NCBI GenBank assembly: GCA_001898785.1
Contig: MKVE01000030.1
Coordinates: 7,721-71,720, forward strand
Reading direction: 5' to 3'
Length of the DNA: 64,000 bases
DNA from: Chryseobacterium sp. 36-9
GTDB lineage: Bacteria > Bacteroidota > Bacteroidia > Flavobacteriales > Weeksellaceae
The translations under genes and the position numbers were made by a program. The notes under the pieces are model-generated. The model searched no databases. It saw only the letters and a list, made by a program, of their open reading frames with translations, and was not told the origin of the DNA. Of this stretch, positions 8,560 through 18,050 are shown piece by piece. Each line of letters begins with the position of its first letter. Within the stretch, counting starts at the first letter, position 1.

Positions 8560-10218
8560 ATGATGGACGAGAATATAGATATCTGGTGGCTCAACGAAGA
8601 GTCTGAGCAAATGCTTAACAGAGGTTACCTTCTGAAAGGGGAAACTGTAGAAGGCGCAATCGACAGAATTACAACTGCAGCAGCAAAACGTCTTTACAAA
8701 CCGGAATTGCAACCGGCTTTCAAAGAGATGATTGTGAAGGGCTGGATCAGTTTTTCTTCTCCGGTTTGGGCTAATATGGGAACACAGCGTGGTTTGCCGA
8801 TATCTTGTTTCAACGTTCATATTCCTGATAATATCGAAGGCATTACTCACAAATTGGGTGAAGTGATTATGCAGACGAAAATCGGAGGTGGAACTTCTGG
8901 TTACTTCGGGGAATTGAGAAATAGAGGAACGGCGGTTACAGACAATGGAAAATCTTCCGGAGCAGTTTCTTTTATGAAATTGTATGATACAGCGATGGAT
9001 GTGGTTTCTCAGGGTGGTGTGAGAAGAGGAGCTTTCGCAGCTTATCTTGACATTGACCACGGAGATATCGAAGAATTTTTGAGTATCAAAGATATCGGAA
9101 GTCCAATCCAGAATTTATTCACAGGTGTTTGCGTTCCGGATTACTGGATGCAGGATATGATTGATGGCGATGTTGAAAAGAGAAAAATCTGGGCAAGAGT
9201 TTTGGAAAGCCGTCAGCAAAAAGGTTTGCCTTATATTTTCTTCACAGATAACGTGAACAGAAACAAACCTCAGGTTTATAAAGATGCAGGATTGATGGTG
9301 AATGCAAGTAATCTTTGTTCGGAGATTATGTTGCCTTCAACCGCTAACGAATCTTTCATCTGCTGTCTATCTTCAATGAACCTTGAATTGTATGATGAGT
9401 GGAAAGATACTAACGCAGTGAAATTAGCCATCTATTTCCTAGATGCGGTTCTATCAGAATTTATTGAAAAAACAGAAGGGAATTATTACCTGACTTCAGC
9501 CAGAAACTTTGCAATGCGTCACAGGGCACACGGATTAGGCGTTTTAGGATATCATTCTTATCTTCAAAAAAATATGATTCCTTTCGAGAGTTTCCAGGTA
9601 ACTCAGTTCAATGCGAGGGCGTTCCGTCATATCAAAGAACAAGCTGAAATTGCTTCTAAAGAATTGGCTAACATCTACGGAGAGCCGGATATGCTTAAAG
9701 GTTACGGACTAAGAAATACAACGTTGTTAGCTGTTGCTCCAACCACTTCAAGCTCTGCAATTCTTGGACAAACATCTCCGGGAATTGAACCTTTTGCTTC
9801 TAACTATTACAAAGCAGGTTTGGCAAAAGGAAACTTTATGCGTAAAAACAAATATCTTGCAAAATTGCTAGACGAAAAAGGATTGGACAACGAGGAAACC
9901 TGGAGAACCATTATGCTGAATCACGGTTCTGTTCAGCATCTTGAAGGTTTGACAGATGATGAGAAAGCCGTTTTCAAAACGTTCAGAGAGATTTCTCCGA
10001 TGGAGATTGTTTCCCAGGCTGCTCAAAGACAACAATATATTGACCAGGCTCAATCACTTAACTTGCAGATTCCTTCTACAATGCCAGTGAAAGACGTTAA
10101 CTATGTAATGATAGAAGCTTGGAAAAAAGGCGTAAAAACATTGTACTACCAAAGGAGTTCCTCGGTTTCCAAAGAATTGATGGTGAACTTTGTGACTTGC
10201 TCTGCTTGTGAAGCTTAA
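8560..10218 (+). CDS. nrdA: Class Ia ribonucleotide reductase, large subunit without ATP cone
   Basis: This is the catalytic subunit reducing NDPs to dNDPs. The active-site signature NASNLCSEI holds the Asn-x-Cys-x-Glu triad. The redox Cys pair is in GLPISCFN and in FICCLSSMNL, the radical-transfer tyrosines are in KTLYYQRS, and the C-terminal re-reduction pair is in TCSACEA. At 552 residues it is about 200 shorter than E. coli NrdA because the N-terminal ATP-cone (overall activity site) is absent; the protein begins directly with the ten-helix barrel lead-in. NrdB here also lacks a cone, so dATP feedback must act another way or be missing. The start is ATG at 8560, with a second ATG one codon later. 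A strong terminator follows. Confidence 0.95.
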   Translation: MMDENIDIWWLNEESEQMLNRGYLLKGETVEGAIDRITTAAAKRLYKPELQPAFKEMIVKGWISFSSPVWANMGTQRGLPISCFNVHIPDNIEGITHKLGEVIMQTKIGGGTSGYFGELRNRGTAVTDNGKSSGAVSFMKLYDTAMDVVSQGGVRRGAFAAYLDIDHGDIEEFLSIKDIGSPIQNLFTGVCVPDYWMQDMIDGDVEKRKIWARVLESRQQKGLPYIFFTDNVNRNKPQVYKDAGLMVNASNLCSEIMLPSTANESFICCLSSMNLELYDEWKDTNAVKLAIYFLDAVLSEFIEKTEGNYYLTSARNFAMRHRAHGLGVLGYHSYLQKNMIPFESFQVTQFNARAFRHIKEQAEIASKELANIYGEPDMLKGYGLRNTTLLAVAPTTSSSAILGQTSPGIEPFASNYYKAGLAKGNFMRKNKYLAKLLDEKGLDNEETWRTIMLNHGSVQHLEGLTDDEKAVFKTFREISPMEIVSQAAQRQQYIDQAQSLNLQIPSTMPVKDVNYVMIEAWKKGVKTLYYQRSSSVSKELMVNFVTCSACEA

Positions 10219-10244
10219 ATAGTAGAAACTAATAATTGATAATC

Positions 10245-10273
10245 AAAACCGTAGGATTTTCTACGGTTTTTTT
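10245..10273 (+). terminator. nrdA terminator
   Basis: AAAACCGTAG (10245-10254), a 6-base loop, and CTACGGTTTT (10261-10270) form a perfect stem running into TTT. Confidence 0.9.
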
Positions 10274-10310
10274 GTTAACTTTAAACCTCCAACTAAAACT
10301 TTGAAATCCT

Positions 10311-11198
10311 ATGAAATTCGGACAAGTTGCTGACCCGTCACAAATCGATTTTACTTTACCAAAAGATCATCCTCAAACCAAATTCATTCTCGAGCAGAAT
10401 AAAAAAGGTCTGGATAATATCTCGATTGGTTGCGCCAAGTGGAACAAAACCGACCTCAAAGGTTTCTATCCGAAAGGAACAAAAGATGAGTTGACTTATT
10501 ATGCAACCCAGTTTAATTCGATTGAACTGAACGCCACTTTCTACGGAATGCCAACAGCCGAACAAGTCCAGACCTGGAAGGAAAAAACGCCAAAGGATTT
10601 CAAATTCTTTCCGAAGATTACCAATACCGTTTCACACTTCCGAAGATTATTGAATGTTACGGATGTTGTAACACAATTCGCTTCGGCAGTTCTTAATTTT
10701 GATGATAAACTAGGAATGGTTTTTCTTCAGCTACACGATAATTTCAAACCTAAAGATTACGACCGTTTGGAAAAATTTGTTCAAGATTGGCCAAAAGAAG
10801 TTCCATTAGCCATCGAATTGAGAAATACAGAATGGTTCACCGACGAAGAAGTGTTCAATACTGTTTGTGAATTATTTGAAATGAATCAAATCACCAATAT
10901 TATCGTAGATACAGCAGGGCGGCGGGATATGCTTCATATGAGGCTGACAACGCCTAACGCATTTGTGCGTTATGTCGGAGCTAATGCTGAAAGCGATTAT
11001 GCAAGATTGGATGATTGGTTGGAGAGAATCAAAGTCTGGAAAAAAGAAGGTTTGCAGAATCTTTATTTCTTTGTTCATCAGAATGTTGAAAAGGCATCGC
11101 CATTATTGTCAGCTTATTTTATAGAAAATGTCAACAAGGAATTCGGGACGGATATCCATCTTCCGACAATGGCTTCTGAACAGCCGACACTTTTCTAA
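10311..11198 (+). CDS. DUF72 (YecE-like) family protein
   Basis: A 295-residue TIM-barrel-type protein of the DUF72/YecE family. Typical segments are SIGCAKWN near residue 40, FNSIELNATFYGMPT near 70-85, the FKFFPKI strand, and LAIELRNTEWF near 165. Family members are cytoplasmic and of unknown biochemical function. The usual N-terminal pattern is preceded by about 30 extra residues. It lies between nrdA and the ion-channel gene, with no functional link evident. Confidence 0.85.
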   Translation: MKFGQVADPSQIDFTLPKDHPQTKFILEQNKKGLDNISIGCAKWNKTDLKGFYPKGTKDELTYYATQFNSIELNATFYGMPTAEQVQTWKEKTPKDFKFFPKITNTVSHFRRLLNVTDVVTQFASAVLNFDDKLGMVFLQLHDNFKPKDYDRLEKFVQDWPKEVPLAIELRNTEWFTDEEVFNTVCELFEMNQITNIIVDTAGRRDMLHMRLTTPNAFVRYVGANAESDYARLDDWLERIKVWKKEGLQNLYFFVHQNVEKASPLLSAYFIENVNKEFGTDIHLPTMASEQPTLF

Positions 11199-11227
11199 TC
11201 TTTCTTCTATTAATTAAATATTAATAA

Positions 11228-11899
11228 ATGGAGAATTTAGAGATAAAAACAGATACTCTTAAACCATTCAATGTGATCATAATAGTTCTTTCAATATATG
11301 TATTGATTGAATTGGCACTTAGTACTTTTATAAAACCTCCAAAAGAAGTTGCCCGCGTTTTAGATTATGTGGATGATGTAATTTGTATTTTTTTTCTAAT
11401 AGATTTCTTAATTAGATTCTTCAAAGCTGAAGATAAATTAAAGTTTATGAAATGGGGATGGATAGATTTGATTTCGAGTATTCCTATGGCAAGCTATCTA
11501 CGTGCGGGAAGATTGTTTCGGCTTATAAGACTTTTGAGAGTGGTCCGCGCTTTTCGTTCCACAAAACATTTGGTAAACCATATTTATAAGAATAAAACAC
11601 AGGGAGCATTTACTACAGTTGCGATCATTGCAATATTGATGGTAATCTTTTCATCTACAGCTATTCTGCAAGTAGAAACGTCTCCAGATAGTAATATAAG
11701 AACGGCAGAAGATGCAATTTGGTGGGCATATGTTACTGTTACAACAGTTGGTTATGGAGACAAATATCCTGTTACAACAGAAGGGAGAATAATTGCCGCT
11801 TTGTTAATGACCATCGGAGTTGGACTATTTGGGACTTTTACAGGTTTTCTTGCTTCAATTTTTGTTGAAGATAGAAATGAACAGATTCAAAATAAATAA
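11228..11899 (+). CDS. Voltage-gated-type potassium channel
   Basis: A 223-residue inner-membrane channel with the six-helix plan of Kv-like ion_trans proteins. S1 lies at about 14-34, S2/S3 at about 45-85, and an S4 segment rich in Arg contains RLFRLIRLLRVVRAFRS at about 95-112. A pore helix and selectivity filter TVGYGD follow near 175-180, then S6 (AALLMTIGVGLFGTFTGFL). The TVGYGD filter indicates K+ selectivity. The soluble C-terminus is very short, so no regulatory RCK domain is present. The ATG lies 29 bases after the DUF72 gene. Confidence 0.9.
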   Translation: MENLEIKTDTLKPFNVIIIVLSIYVLIELALSTFIKPPKEVARVLDYVDDVICIFFLIDFLIRFFKAEDKLKFMKWGWIDLISSIPMASYLRAGRLFRLIRLLRVVRAFRSTKHLVNHIYKNKTQGAFTTVAIIAILMVIFSSTAILQVETSPDSNIRTAEDAIWWAYVTVTTVGYGDKYPVTTEGRIIAALLMTIGVGLFGTFTGFLASIFVEDRNEQIQNK

Positions 11900-11955
11900 A
11901 ATTTCTTCTCTTGAAAAGGAATCGATTTCAATTTGATAGTTTAGAGTAGTTGTTG

Positions 11956-12252
11956 TTAAGCCAAAAACTTCAGCTCTTTATCTTTAAATTGATTATTTTC
12001 AACTAATTTTTGCATCGCTTTCATTGTTTTTTTACGAAGCTTTGCAAGGATGCGGACGTTTTTGTCCTCGCTATAATCGAAAATGTCATCCTCGAAAGAA
12101 AATACATCACCTTTTTTGAACTTAATATTGTTTTCTTTCATTTCCTTAAGAAGCATCAGGTTTGTCATTACTCTTAGGGAAGCACTTTCTGCAGCTTCCA
12201 GGTGTTTCAGAGATTTTAAGAGTTCTTTTTTATATTTTTTCTTAGATTTCAT
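11956..12252 (-). CDS. Small basic hypothetical protein
   Basis: 98 codons, with Lys-rich ends (MKSKKKYKKELLK... and ...FKDKELKFLA) and a predicted helix-strand-helix layout. No family is recognised. It is convergent with the channel gene and divergent from glyA. An overlapping plus-strand frame of 66 codons is hydrophobic and less protein-like, so the minus-strand frame is preferred. Confidence 0.55.
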   Translation of the reverse strand: MKSKKKYKKELLKSLKHLEAAESASLRVMTNLMLLKEMKENNIKFKKGDVFSFEDDIFDYSEDKNVRILAKLRKKTMKAMQKLVENNQFKDKELKFLA

Positions 12253-12302
12253 AATGGATAAGGTTAATCATTTAAAGTTATAAAAATATCTTGGGAATTT
12301 CT

Positions 12303-12310
12303 TACTTTTG
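12303..12310 (+). promoter_or_regulatory. Possible -7 element of the glyA promoter
   Basis: TACTTTTG matches the Bacteroidota -7 consensus TAnnTTTG and lies 20 bases before the glyA ATG. No TTG is found at the usual -33 spacing. Confidence 0.4.
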
Positions 12311-12329
12311 GGAAAAATAAATCTAAGAA

Positions 12330-13598
12330 ATGCAAGACCCGATTTTCGAACTAATTGAAAAAGAAAGACAAAGACAAACCCACGGAATTGAACTAATTGC
12401 ATCGGAGAATTTTGTTTCCGAGAATGTGATGAAAGCAATGGGAAGTGTGCTTACCAATAAATATGCAGAAGGTTATCCCGGGCGTAGATATTACGGCGGA
12501 TGCGAAGTGGTGGATGAGGTAGAGCAATTGGCAATCGACAGAGCAAAAGAATTGTTCGGGGTTGATTATGTGAACGTTCAGCCACATTCTGGATCTCAGG
12601 CCAATGCAGCAATTTATCTTTCAGTCCTTAAACCGGGCGATAAAGTGATGGGAATGGATTTGTCTATGGGCGGCCATTTGACACACGGTTCTGCGGTTAA
12701 TTTCTCAGGAATCCAATATCAGGTTTGTTCTTATGGTGTTCAGAAAGAAACAGGCCTGATTGATTATGACCAAATGAGAGATGTAGCTCTAAGAGAAAAG
12801 CCAAAAATGCTGATTGCTGGATTTTCTGCTTATTCCAGAGATTTGGATTATGCTAAATTCCGCGAAGTTGCTGATGAAATTGGAGCAACGCTTTGGGCTG
12901 ATATTGCACATCCGGCAGGATTGGTTGCTAAAGGTCTATTGAATAGTCCATTCGAGCATTGCCACGTGGTGACAACAACGACCCACAAAACATTGAGAGG
13001 TCCAAGAGGAGGAATGATTATGATGGGCGAGGATTTTGAAAATACTTATGGACATAAAACGCCAAAAGGGGAAACCAAGTTAATGAGTGCTGTTTTGGAT
13101 GGTGCCGTTTTCCCAGGAATCCAAGGTGGTCCATTGGAACACGTAATTGGTGCTAAAGCTGTTGCGTTTGCGGAAGCCATCGATTCTAAATTCGAAGTTT
13201 ATGCTAAGCAGGTAAAAGCTAATGCCCAGGCTTTAGCAAAATCGATGATAGACTTAGGCTTCGAAATCGTAAGTGGCGGAACGGATAACCACTTGATGTT
13301 AATTGATTTGAGAAACAAAAACGTTAACGGAAAAGAAACTGAAAAAGCATTAGTAAAGGCTGACATTACTTGTAACAAGAATATGGTTCCTTTTGATGAT
13401 AAATCGCCTTTCACAACTTCAGGGATTCGTCTTGGAACAGCAGCAATTACTACAAGAGGCCTGAAAGAAAGTGATATGGGAACGATTGCAGGTTTAATTT
13501 CTGAAGTCGTGGATGATATCAAGAACGAAGATAGATTAGCTTCTGTTAAAAAGAAAGTTAATGAATTGATGGAAGGAAAAAAGCTTTTCAACTATTAA
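12330..13598 (+). CDS. glyA: Serine hydroxymethyltransferase
   Basis: A PLP enzyme converting serine and tetrahydrofolate to glycine and methylene-tetrahydrofolate, the main one-carbon source. At 422 residues it has family length. The substrate and folate region [13 protein letters not shown] and [15 protein letters not shown] are near the N-terminus. The PLP lysine is in [15 protein letters not shown] near residue 225. The [13 protein letters not shown] motif near 370 is typical. It is monocistronic: its own terminator follows directly and overlaps the upstream alternative start of recX. Confidence 0.97.
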   Translation: MQDPIFELIEKERQRQTHGIELIASENFVSENVMKAMGSVLTNKYAEGYPGRRYYGGCEVVDEVEQLAIDRAKELFGVDYVNVQPHSGSQANAAIYLSVLKPGDKVMGMDLSMGGHLTHGSAVNFSGIQYQVCSYGVQKETGLIDYDQMRDVALREKPKMLIAGFSAYSRDLDYAKFREVADEIGATLWADIAHPAGLVAKGLLNSPFEHCHVVTTTTHKTLRGPRGGMIMMGEDFENTYGHKTPKGETKLMSAVLDGAVFPGIQGGPLEHVIGAKAVAFAEAIDSKFEVYAKQVKANAQALAKSMIDLGFEIVSGGTDNHLMLIDLRNKNVNGKETEKALVKADITCNKNMVPFDDKSPFTTSGIRLGTAAITTRGLKESDMGTIAGLISEVVDDIKNEDRLASVKKKVNELMEGKKLFNY

Positions 13599-13618
13599 TA
13601 GAAAATATAATTATTGAT

Positions 13619-13651
13619 AAGAGGATGAGCTTTCGGGTTCATTCTTTTTTT
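13619..13651 (+). terminator. glyA terminator
   Basis: AAGAGGATGA (13619-13628) pairs with TCATTCTTTT (13639-13648), with two G-T pairs, and is followed by T residues. The hairpin covers the upstream ATG at 13625, arguing against that codon as the recX start. Confidence 0.75.
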
Positions 13652-13657
13652 ATAACA

Positions 13658-14140
13658 ATGGAAAAGAAGTCGTTCACTTTTGATGAGATCAAATTAAAGC
13701 TGGTCAACTATTGTGTTTATCAGGACAGATGCCATTATGAGGTTGAGCAAAAAATGAAAGAATTTGTATTAATCCCTGAAGCTAAGGATGAAATATTTCT
13801 GTATCTCATTAGAGAAAATTACCTTAATGAAGAGCGCTTTACCCGAAGTTATATAAGAGGAAAATTCTACATCAAACACTGGGGAAGGAATAAAATCAAA
13901 ATCAATCTCAGGCAAAAGAAAATTACTGAAAAATTAATTTCCAAATGTATGGATGAGATTGAAGCTGATGACTATGAAAAAATGATACGAAAGATTTATC
14001 AGGAATATTTTTCAAGGCAAAAAGGCTTAAAAGAGTATCAGAAAAAAAGTAAAACAATCCAATATCTTTTATCCAGAGGTTTCGAATATGATGCTATTCT
14101 AGATGTTAATACTGAGTCAGATAATCAAAGATTAACTTAA
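13658..14140 (+). CDS. recX: RecX regulatory protein
   Basis: RecX binds and inhibits RecA filaments. The 160-residue product has the three-helix-repeat layout of the family: YCVYQDRCHYEVEQKM in the first repeat, YLIRENYLNEERFTRSYIRGKFYIKHWGRNKI in the second, and a divergent third repeat with YLLSRGFEYDAI. The ATG at 13658 is chosen over the in-frame ATG at 13625, because the latter lies inside the glyA terminator and would add residues the family lacks. No recA gene is nearby. Confidence 0.88.
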   Translation: MEKKSFTFDEIKLKLVNYCVYQDRCHYEVEQKMKEFVLIPEAKDEIFLYLIRENYLNEERFTRSYIRGKFYIKHWGRNKIKINLRQKKITEKLISKCMDEIEADDYEKMIRKIYQEYFSRQKGLKEYQKKSKTIQYLLSRGFEYDAILDVNTESDNQRLT

Positions 14141-14232
14141 ATTAATATTGAAATTTTTCAAAGAATGTAAATATTTCTGAATAATAAATAAAAAATTCTT
14201 AATTTCGTCCCAAATTTGATCAAACAAAGTTC

Positions 14233-14889
14233 ATGAAAAAATTAGCTATTATATATTCATTAGTATTATTTGGATTTGCAAACGCACAATCTATTAAGTA
14301 TGGAGTTACTGGCAGTGTTCACAAAGGTTCAATAGCGGGTATCCATGGTGTTTCAAAAGGTGATTTTGGAGGAAGTTTAGGTGTTTTTGCAGATTTTTCG
14401 TTAGTGACAAATGATATTTATGATTCTGCTTGGTTATATTTTACACCACAATTAGAAGTTTTTACAATTGGTGAGAAGGGAGATTGGAATGAAGATAAAG
14501 TAGATTATCAAAAGTATAGTAATGTTTATGTTGGAGTTCCTTTATATATTAAATATTTTCTGAAAAATCATGGTTACAAAGGGGATATATATATTATGGC
14601 AGGCCCAAAATTCGAATTTTTAGTGTCTGAAAACACAAAAGAAGATGATGCTGTGAAAGAAGCTGTGTTTACGGGTTATGATCCGTATAAATTTGGATTA
14701 GGTCAAAAAATAAAGAAATTCAGTTATGGTGTTTCTGTTAAAGTTGGGGCAAGAGTTAATGATAAGCTTGAGGCTTTTATAAGATTTGACAGAGGACTTT
14801 CAAAGATATATCCTGATTATACTAAAACCGCTACATATAATAGATTTTTAGGTATTGGCGTTAACTATTATTTAGGAGAAACATATTAA
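14233..14889 (+). CDS. Outer-membrane beta-barrel protein, PorT/porin-like
   Basis: 218 residues with a signal peptide (1-18, cut near NAQS). Alternating beta strands follow, ending in an aromatic strand (GIGVNYYLGETY), as in the outer-membrane beta-barrel family (PF13568-like) of Bacteroidota. It stands 49 bases before the polysaccharide export gene and may be the first gene of that operon. A -7-like TAATTTCG occurs at 14200-14207, suggesting transcription starts just upstream. A specific role in polysaccharide export cannot be shown. Confidence 0.75.
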   Translation: MKKLAIIYSLVLFGFANAQSIKYGVTGSVHKGSIAGIHGVSKGDFGGSLGVFADFSLVTNDIYDSAWLYFTPQLEVFTIGEKGDWNEDKVDYQKYSNVYVGVPLYIKYFLKNHGYKGDIYIMAGPKFEFLVSENTKEDDAVKEAVFTGYDPYKFGLGQKIKKFSYGVSVKVGARVNDKLEAFIRFDRGLSKIYPDYTKTATYNRFLGIGVNYYLGETY

Positions 14890-14937
14890 CGTTAGAATTA
14901 TAGACTGTAGGATTTCTTATTCTTACAGAATGAAAGA

Positions 14938-15717
14938 ATGAAGAAAAAAATATTTTTATTACTTCTGGTTTTTTTAGTTTGTTCTTGTCAGCCTAAAAAA
15001 AATATGATCTATATGAGCAATCATAACTTTGATCAAGAAGTAAGTCAGGCTAGGTATCAGGGATTAAAGATAAAGGAGGGCGATGCGCTTACAATATCTA
15101 TATCTGCTTTTGATGAATTAGCAATAAAACCTTTCAATATCAATACAATGCCATCTACCAATGATCCTGATAAGTCGGATAAAGATGGAACTGGCTCGTA
15201 CATTGTCTCTCCAGATGGCTATATAAAGATGCCGGTTTTAGGAAGGGTTTATTGCTTAGGGATGACTAAAAAACAACTAAAAGAAGATTTAGAAGAAAGA
15301 TTGAAAACATATCTTACGGACCCATTGGTAGATATCAGATTGACTAATTTTAGTATTAGCGTTTTAGGAGAAGTTCAAACTCCGGGGCAAAAGACAAGTA
15401 ATAATGAAAAACTCAATTTATTTCAAGCTTTGGCTTTAGCAGGAGATATGAATCCATCCGCGGATAGAACCAATGTTAAATTATTGAGATTTTCTGAAGA
15501 AACCAAAAAAGATACAGTAATACATCTTGATTTTTCTGAGGCTAATATTGTTAATTCGCCATATTATTACCTGCAACAGAATGATATCTTATATGTAGAG
15601 CCGGATCGTAACAAGCAGATTGCCGCAAATACAACTAACCCAAATAGAGCTTTATTTTTACAATTATTAGCAGTAGGAATTAGTTTGGGATTATTTTTAA
15701 TTCGAGTTACAAATTAA
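14938..15717 (+). CDS. wza: Polysaccharide export lipoprotein, Wza-like
   Basis: An outer-membrane polysaccharide export protein of 259 residues. A lipoprotein signal has the lipobox Cys in LVCSCQ (about residue 17). The Poly_export domain (KIKEGDALTISISAFDE, VSPDGYIKMPVLGRV) covers about 40-130. An SLBB segment (VLGEVQTPGQ, LFQALALAGDMNPSADR) lies at about 140-200, and the protein ends in a hydrophobic helix before a short basic tail. It is the smaller Bacteroidota form. The stop codon shares a base with the wzc start (TAATG), so the two are translationally coupled. Confidence 0.9.
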   Translation: MKKKIFLLLLVFLVCSCQPKKNMIYMSNHNFDQEVSQARYQGLKIKEGDALTISISAFDELAIKPFNINTMPSTNDPDKSDKDGTGSYIVSPDGYIKMPVLGRVYCLGMTKKQLKEDLEERLKTYLTDPLVDIRLTNFSISVLGEVQTPGQKTSNNEKLNLFQALALAGDMNPSADRTNVKLLRFSEETKKDTVIHLDFSEANIVNSPYYYLQQNDILYVEPDRNKQIAANTTNPNRALFLQLLAVGISLGLFLIRVTN

Positions 15718-18038
15718 TGGATTTGTTAGATCAGGACTTAGGTTCAAACAAAAAAATAAGCTTCAAAAAAGAAATTTTTCGTTTTTTGAAATATTGGCCA
15801 TGGATTATTTTGAGCCTAGTTATCTTTTATTTGGGGGCTTATTTTTATCTTAAATATACCCAACCAAAATTTCTGTCAAAGACAACACTGTTATTTCAAG
15901 AATCTAAATCAGGTAAAGGTGCCTTAGGGGATCTTAAGAGCTTAGGTATGGGAATTAGCGGAGATAATGAATTACAAGGTGAAGCGGCTATTATTGTTTC
16001 AAAACCAATACTAAACAAAGTAGTCAAAAACCTAAATCTTGGAGTAAGTTTTTTTATCAAAGGTAAAATTAGAGAAGTAGAGCTATATAATTATTCTCCT
16101 TATACAGGTCGTATTATTAACGAAAAAAAGAATTTTTATTCGGCATCTTATATATTAGAACCTGTAGATAATAAAACATACAGATTAACAGAGGGTGCAT
16201 TATTATCTGATAATAATTTGTTCCGTTATGGATATCCTGCTTCTTTGCCTTTTGGAACAGTAATAATTGAAAAAATCAAAGATAAATCCCCGGATAAAGT
16301 TAAAGTTGTTTTTAAAAGTGAAACAGTTCTTGTAAAAGAATTAGAAGGAGGAATAGTAGTAAAAACCCCATCAGGCCTATTGATGGACCTGACATTAACA
16401 GGCCCTATACCTCAAAAATCCGAAGATATCCTCAATGAGCTTTCCAGACAGTATAATATTGATGGTATCAATGACAAAAATATTGAAGCACAAAATACTG
16501 AGGATTTCATTGATAACAGATTAGGCCTTATATCTGTTGACTTAGAAAAAATAGAAGGGGAAAAAGAAAACTTCAAAAAAACAAATAAAATTACAGACCT
16601 TGATGTACAAGCTGGTATTGCAGTGAACCGCCTTAGTGGTAATGTTGAAAATATCTTTAATCAATCTGTACAATTAGAGGTTTTAAATGCTATTTCCGAT
16701 ATGGTCAATAGCGGAAAAGAACAATTATTTCCTACTGGCCTGGGTTTACCGGGTGCCACAGAGTCTTTGCTGACTCAATATAATGAACTGCTTTTAACAA
16801 AGAAAAGAACGCTGAAACAAGCAACAGTAGTCAATCCTACAATTAAAGCATTTGACATTCAATTAGCAGAATTATTAGTTTCTATTAGAAAAAACATACA
16901 GGAAAGTCGTGAACAACTGCAAAGAAAATTGGGACAGACCAATTTTGAAATGGGTGAAGATAAGGCGGCGATATATAAATATCCAACACAAGAAAAAATT
17001 TTTAGGAATATTGAGCGTCAAAGAAACCTCAAGGAATCATTATATTTATATCTTTTACAAAAGCGAGAAGAAAATGCAATCACCCTTGCAGTTACAGCTC
17101 CAAAAGCTAAGGTGGTAAACCCTGCATATACGGTAGGTGTAGTAAATCCAAACTATAATCAAATCAAAACAGCTTCCCTTATTATGGGGTTACTTTTTCC
17201 TCTGATTATTCTTTTTATTGTTAGGGTTCTGGATACTAAAATTCGTTCAAAAGAAGATATTGAATCGTTGGCGCCACATATACCGGTAATTGCTGAAATT
17301 CCTTTTGATGATAGTGGTAAAACATTGATTGAAAAAAATGATTTTACTATTTTTGCAGAATCTTTTAGAATTCTAATTTCTAATATTAAATTTATTCTTA
17401 GGGCTAAAGAGACTAATGAAGGGGGCGTAATATTAGTAACCTCTTCTGTAAAAGGGGAAGGTAAAACAACAGTTTCAGTCAATACAGCATTGAGCTTGTC
17501 AGGCAGTGGAAAAGTATTATTAATTGGAGCCGATATCAGAAATCCTCAGTTACATCGTTTTATCGACAGAAATAAAAAAGGACTCACCGACTATTTGGTT
17601 TCGGGAAAAACGGATGTACATGAATTTATAACCAATTCGGGTTTAGATAGTAGATTAGATGTCTTATTTAGTGGGGCAAAAGCTCCTAATCCAAATGATC
17701 TTTTGGACATGAAAAAATTTGATGACATGATCGATAGTCTTAAAAAAGAATATGATTATATTATCATGGATTCTGCGCCTGTAATGCTCGTAAGTGATTC
17801 CATGCATTTAATTGATATCGCAGATTTGGTTTTATATACTGTTAAATCGGAATTTTCAGATAATGAGATGATATCATTTGCACAAAATTTCAGAAGAGAT
17901 AATCAGATAGATAATATGGTTTTTGCACTTAATGCTGTAAAACCTGAGTATTCTAAATATGGCTACAAATATGGCTATGGTTACTATTCATACACCAAAC
18001 CAACAAATAGACTTAGAAAGCTTTTTAATAGAAAATAA
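15717..18038 (+). CDS. wzc: Chain-length determinant and tyrosine autokinase, Wzc-like
   Basis: A 773-residue inner-membrane co-polymerase. TM1 lies at about 27-47. A Wzz-type periplasmic region with coiled coil follows to about 480, and TM2 is at about 485-503. The cytoplasmic BY-kinase has Walker A SSVKGEGKTT, Walker A' LIGADIRNPQ and Walker B YIIMDSAP. The tail is a tyrosine cluster (YSKYGYKYGYGYYSY), the autophosphorylation target whose cycling controls Wza-Wzc-driven export and chain length. It is coupled to wza, with the ABC transporter 12 bases downstream. No separate Wzb phosphatase is seen in the window. Confidence 0.93.
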   Translation: MDLLDQDLGSNKKISFKKEIFRFLKYWPWIILSLVIFYLGAYFYLKYTQPKFLSKTTLLFQESKSGKGALGDLKSLGMGISGDNELQGEAAIIVSKPILNKVVKNLNLGVSFFIKGKIREVELYNYSPYTGRIINEKKNFYSASYILEPVDNKTYRLTEGALLSDNNLFRYGYPASLPFGTVIIEKIKDKSPDKVKVVFKSETVLVKELEGGIVVKTPSGLLMDLTLTGPIPQKSEDILNELSRQYNIDGINDKNIEAQNTEDFIDNRLGLISVDLEKIEGEKENFKKTNKITDLDVQAGIAVNRLSGNVENIFNQSVQLEVLNAISDMVNSGKEQLFPTGLGLPGATESLLTQYNELLLTKKRTLKQATVVNPTIKAFDIQLAELLVSIRKNIQESREQLQRKLGQTNFEMGEDKAAIYKYPTQEKIFRNIERQRNLKESLYLYLLQKREENAITLAVTAPKAKVVNPAYTVGVVNPNYNQIKTASLIMGLLFPLIILFIVRVLDTKIRSKEDIESLAPHIPVIAEIPFDDSGKTLIEKNDFTIFAESFRILISNIKFILRAKETNEGGVILVTSSVKGEGKTTVSVNTALSLSGSGKVLLIGADIRNPQLHRFIDRNKKGLTDYLVSGKTDVHEFITNSGLDSRLDVLFSGAKAPNPNDLLDMKKFDDMIDSLKKEYDYIIMDSAPVMLVSDSMHLIDIADLVLYTVKSEFSDNEMISFAQNFRRDNQIDNMVFALNAVKPEYSKYGYKYGYGYYSYTKPTNRLRKLFNRK

Positions 18039-18050
18039 TTATTTCTTATT

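Noticed and set aside
8320-9060. 246-codon antisense frame over the nrd region
   Set aside because: It lies opposite nrdA and the small ORF, has an odd His/Ser/Cys-rich composition and no recognisable domain; nrdA is certain.
12083-12283. 66-codon plus-strand frame opposite the small protein upstream of glyA
   Set aside because: Hydrophobic Ser/Phe-rich composition typical of an antisense shadow of a Lys/Glu-rich gene.
13625-13657. Longer recX start at ATG 13625
   Set aside because: The codon lies inside the glyA terminator hairpin; the ATG at 13658 fits RecX length.
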